Of a stretch of DNA of 6,051 nt, positions 5,216-6,051 are shown in pieces (positions within the stretch are counted from its first letter, which is position 1; every line of letters begins with the position of its first letter). Below the pieces are notes generated by a model. The model was not told the DNA's origin. It searched no databases and was given only the letters and a program-made list of their open reading frames with translations. Made by a program: the position numbers and the translations under genes. This stretch comes from Acidobacteriota bacterium (lineage in GTDB: Bacteria > Acidobacteriota > Terriglobia > Terriglobales > Acidobacteriaceae), in NCBI GenBank assembly GCA_021781075.1, contig JAJXXN010000297.1:1-6051 (forward strand), given 5' to 3'.

Positions 5216-6051
5216 ATGCGCCTCGCCCCCCTCGCCCTCGCCCTACTTGCCCCACTCGCCCTCGCCCAGTCCCCCAACGAAGCCGACGCCATCCGCATCA
5301 ACAACCGTGGCGTGGCGGAGATGGGCCAGCAGATGACCGAGCGCGCCGCCACTTCCTTCACCGAGGCATTCGACAAGGACCCCCGTCTCGCGCAGGCGGC
5401 CATCAACAAGGGCATCGCACTCCTCTATCTCCAGAAGACTGATGAAGCCAAGGCCGCCTTCACCGCCGCCATTGCCCTCAACCCAAATAACCCTCAAGCC
5501 TGGTACAACCTCGGCCTTGCCCAGCACGCCAACTACGAACTCGAACCCGCCCTCGACTCCTTCAAGCACGTCGTCGCCCTCGACCCGCGAGACGCGGACT
5601 CCTACTACTACCAGGGCGTCTGCTACCAGGAGCTCAAGGACTTCGACAAGGCCATCGCCGTGCTCCAGCAGGCCATTACCATCGACCCTGTCCACGCCTC
5701 CAGCGAGTTTGTCCTCGCCCGCGCACTCCAGCGCTCCGGCCACCCCAATGAGGCCAAACCCCACTTCCAGCGCTTCCGCCACCTAACCAGCAACAAAATC
5801 TCCGCAGCCATCGGCCTTGCCTACGGCGAGCAAGGCCACTACTCCACCGTCACCGCCATAGCCGAGCCCACACCCGCCTCGCCAAAATCTGTTGCCGTCC
5901 GTTACACACCACAGCCGCTTCTCTCCGCCGCCGATTCCAAATCCCTCAACGGGCCCGTCTGCATCCTCGACACCACCGGCTCCGGCGTTGAAGACATCCT
6001 CCTCCTCGGCCGCGCACCGCACCCGCTCACCATCCTCCATCCCGAGGGCGC
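5216..6051 (+). CDS. Exported TPR protein running into an FG-GAP/VCBS-like domain (cut by right edge)
   Basis: The 278 visible residues start with a Sec signal peptide, MRLAPLALALLAPLALA, with likely cleavage before QS. About five tetratricopeptide repeats follow (26-59, 60-93, 94-127, 128-161, 162-187). The clearest are AWYNLGLAQHANYELEPALD and YYYQGVCYQELKDFDKAIAV, each ending in a ...LDP/LNP turn. After a linker (about 210-240), GPVCILDTTGSGVEDILLL (246-264) resembles the first strand and calcium-type loop of an FG-GAP/VCBS repeat. Exported TPR proteins with such repeats, often ending in an ASPIC/UnbV domain, are frequent in Acidobacteriota, but that end is not visible here. TPRs suggest a protein-binding role; no enzymatic site is seen. 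An in-frame ATG at 5198 would prefix MRISCT. I prefer 5216 because it gives a standard signal peptide and has GAGGA (5200-5204) upstream, although the 11-nt spacing is long. Confidence 0.87.
   Translation, partial: MRLAPLALALLAPLALAQSPNEADAIRINNRGVAEMGQQMTERAATSFTEAFDKDPRLAQAAINKGIALLYLQKTDEAKAAFTAAIALNPNNPQAWYNLGLAQHANYELEPALDSFKHVVALDPRDADSYYYQGVCYQELKDFDKAIAVLQQAITIDPVHASSEFVLARALQRSGHPNEAKPHFQRFRHLTSNKISAAIGLAYGEQGHYSTVTAIAEPTPASPKSVAVRYTPQPLLSAADSKSLNGPVCILDTTGSGVEDILLLGRAPHPLTILHPEG

Noticed and set aside
5243..5782. Open frame of 179 codons on the minus strand
   Set aside because: It is antisense to the signal peptide and TPR region, and is a Gly/Val/Glu-rich shadow of the TPR codons.

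Overview
The window is a GC-rich bacterial chromosome segment with tightly packed genes. It most resembles Acidobacteriota (Terriglobia-like). That guess rests on the strong C/G bias at codon third positions, an exported TPR protein that runs into an FG-GAP/VCBS-like segment, and a small membrane-anchored protein of a type I associate with acidobacterial genomes. It is an inference, not a database result. I see no rRNA, tRNA, CRISPR array, insertion sequence or phage gene. No gap without a gene exceeds 300 bases.

Left part (1-4084), all on the minus strand, read from right to left. A translationally coupled pair comes first: a NeuC-type UDP-N-acetylglucosamine 2-epimerase (2867-4084, TTG start) and a DegT/DnrJ/EryC1/StrS sugar aminotransferase (1770-2870), joined by a 4-base ATGA overlap. 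A 110-base AT-richer gap follows. Next are a small protein of unknown function (1201-1659), dapD for lysine/diaminopimelate synthesis (384-1235, overlapping the unknown gene by 35 bases) and the 5' end of a ribonuclease J gene (1-319, cut by the window edge). The pair makes or modifies activated amino sugars for surface glycans. The dapD-rnj group is housekeeping.

Centre (4085-4273). A 189-base divergent intergenic region holds the candidate promoters for neuC to the left and the next gene to the right.

Right part (4274-6051), plus strand. A protein of 257 residues with one N-terminal membrane anchor (4274-5047) is followed by a 168-base gap. That gap has two overlapping perfect hairpins and an AT-rich tandem 10-mer. 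Then comes an exported TPR protein (5216-6051) that continues past the right edge.

I found no clear new multi-gene system. The points most worth a second look are the isolated NeuC/aminotransferase pair, the A8 tract just behind its TTG start, the overlapping hairpins before the TPR gene, and the anchored protein of unknown function.
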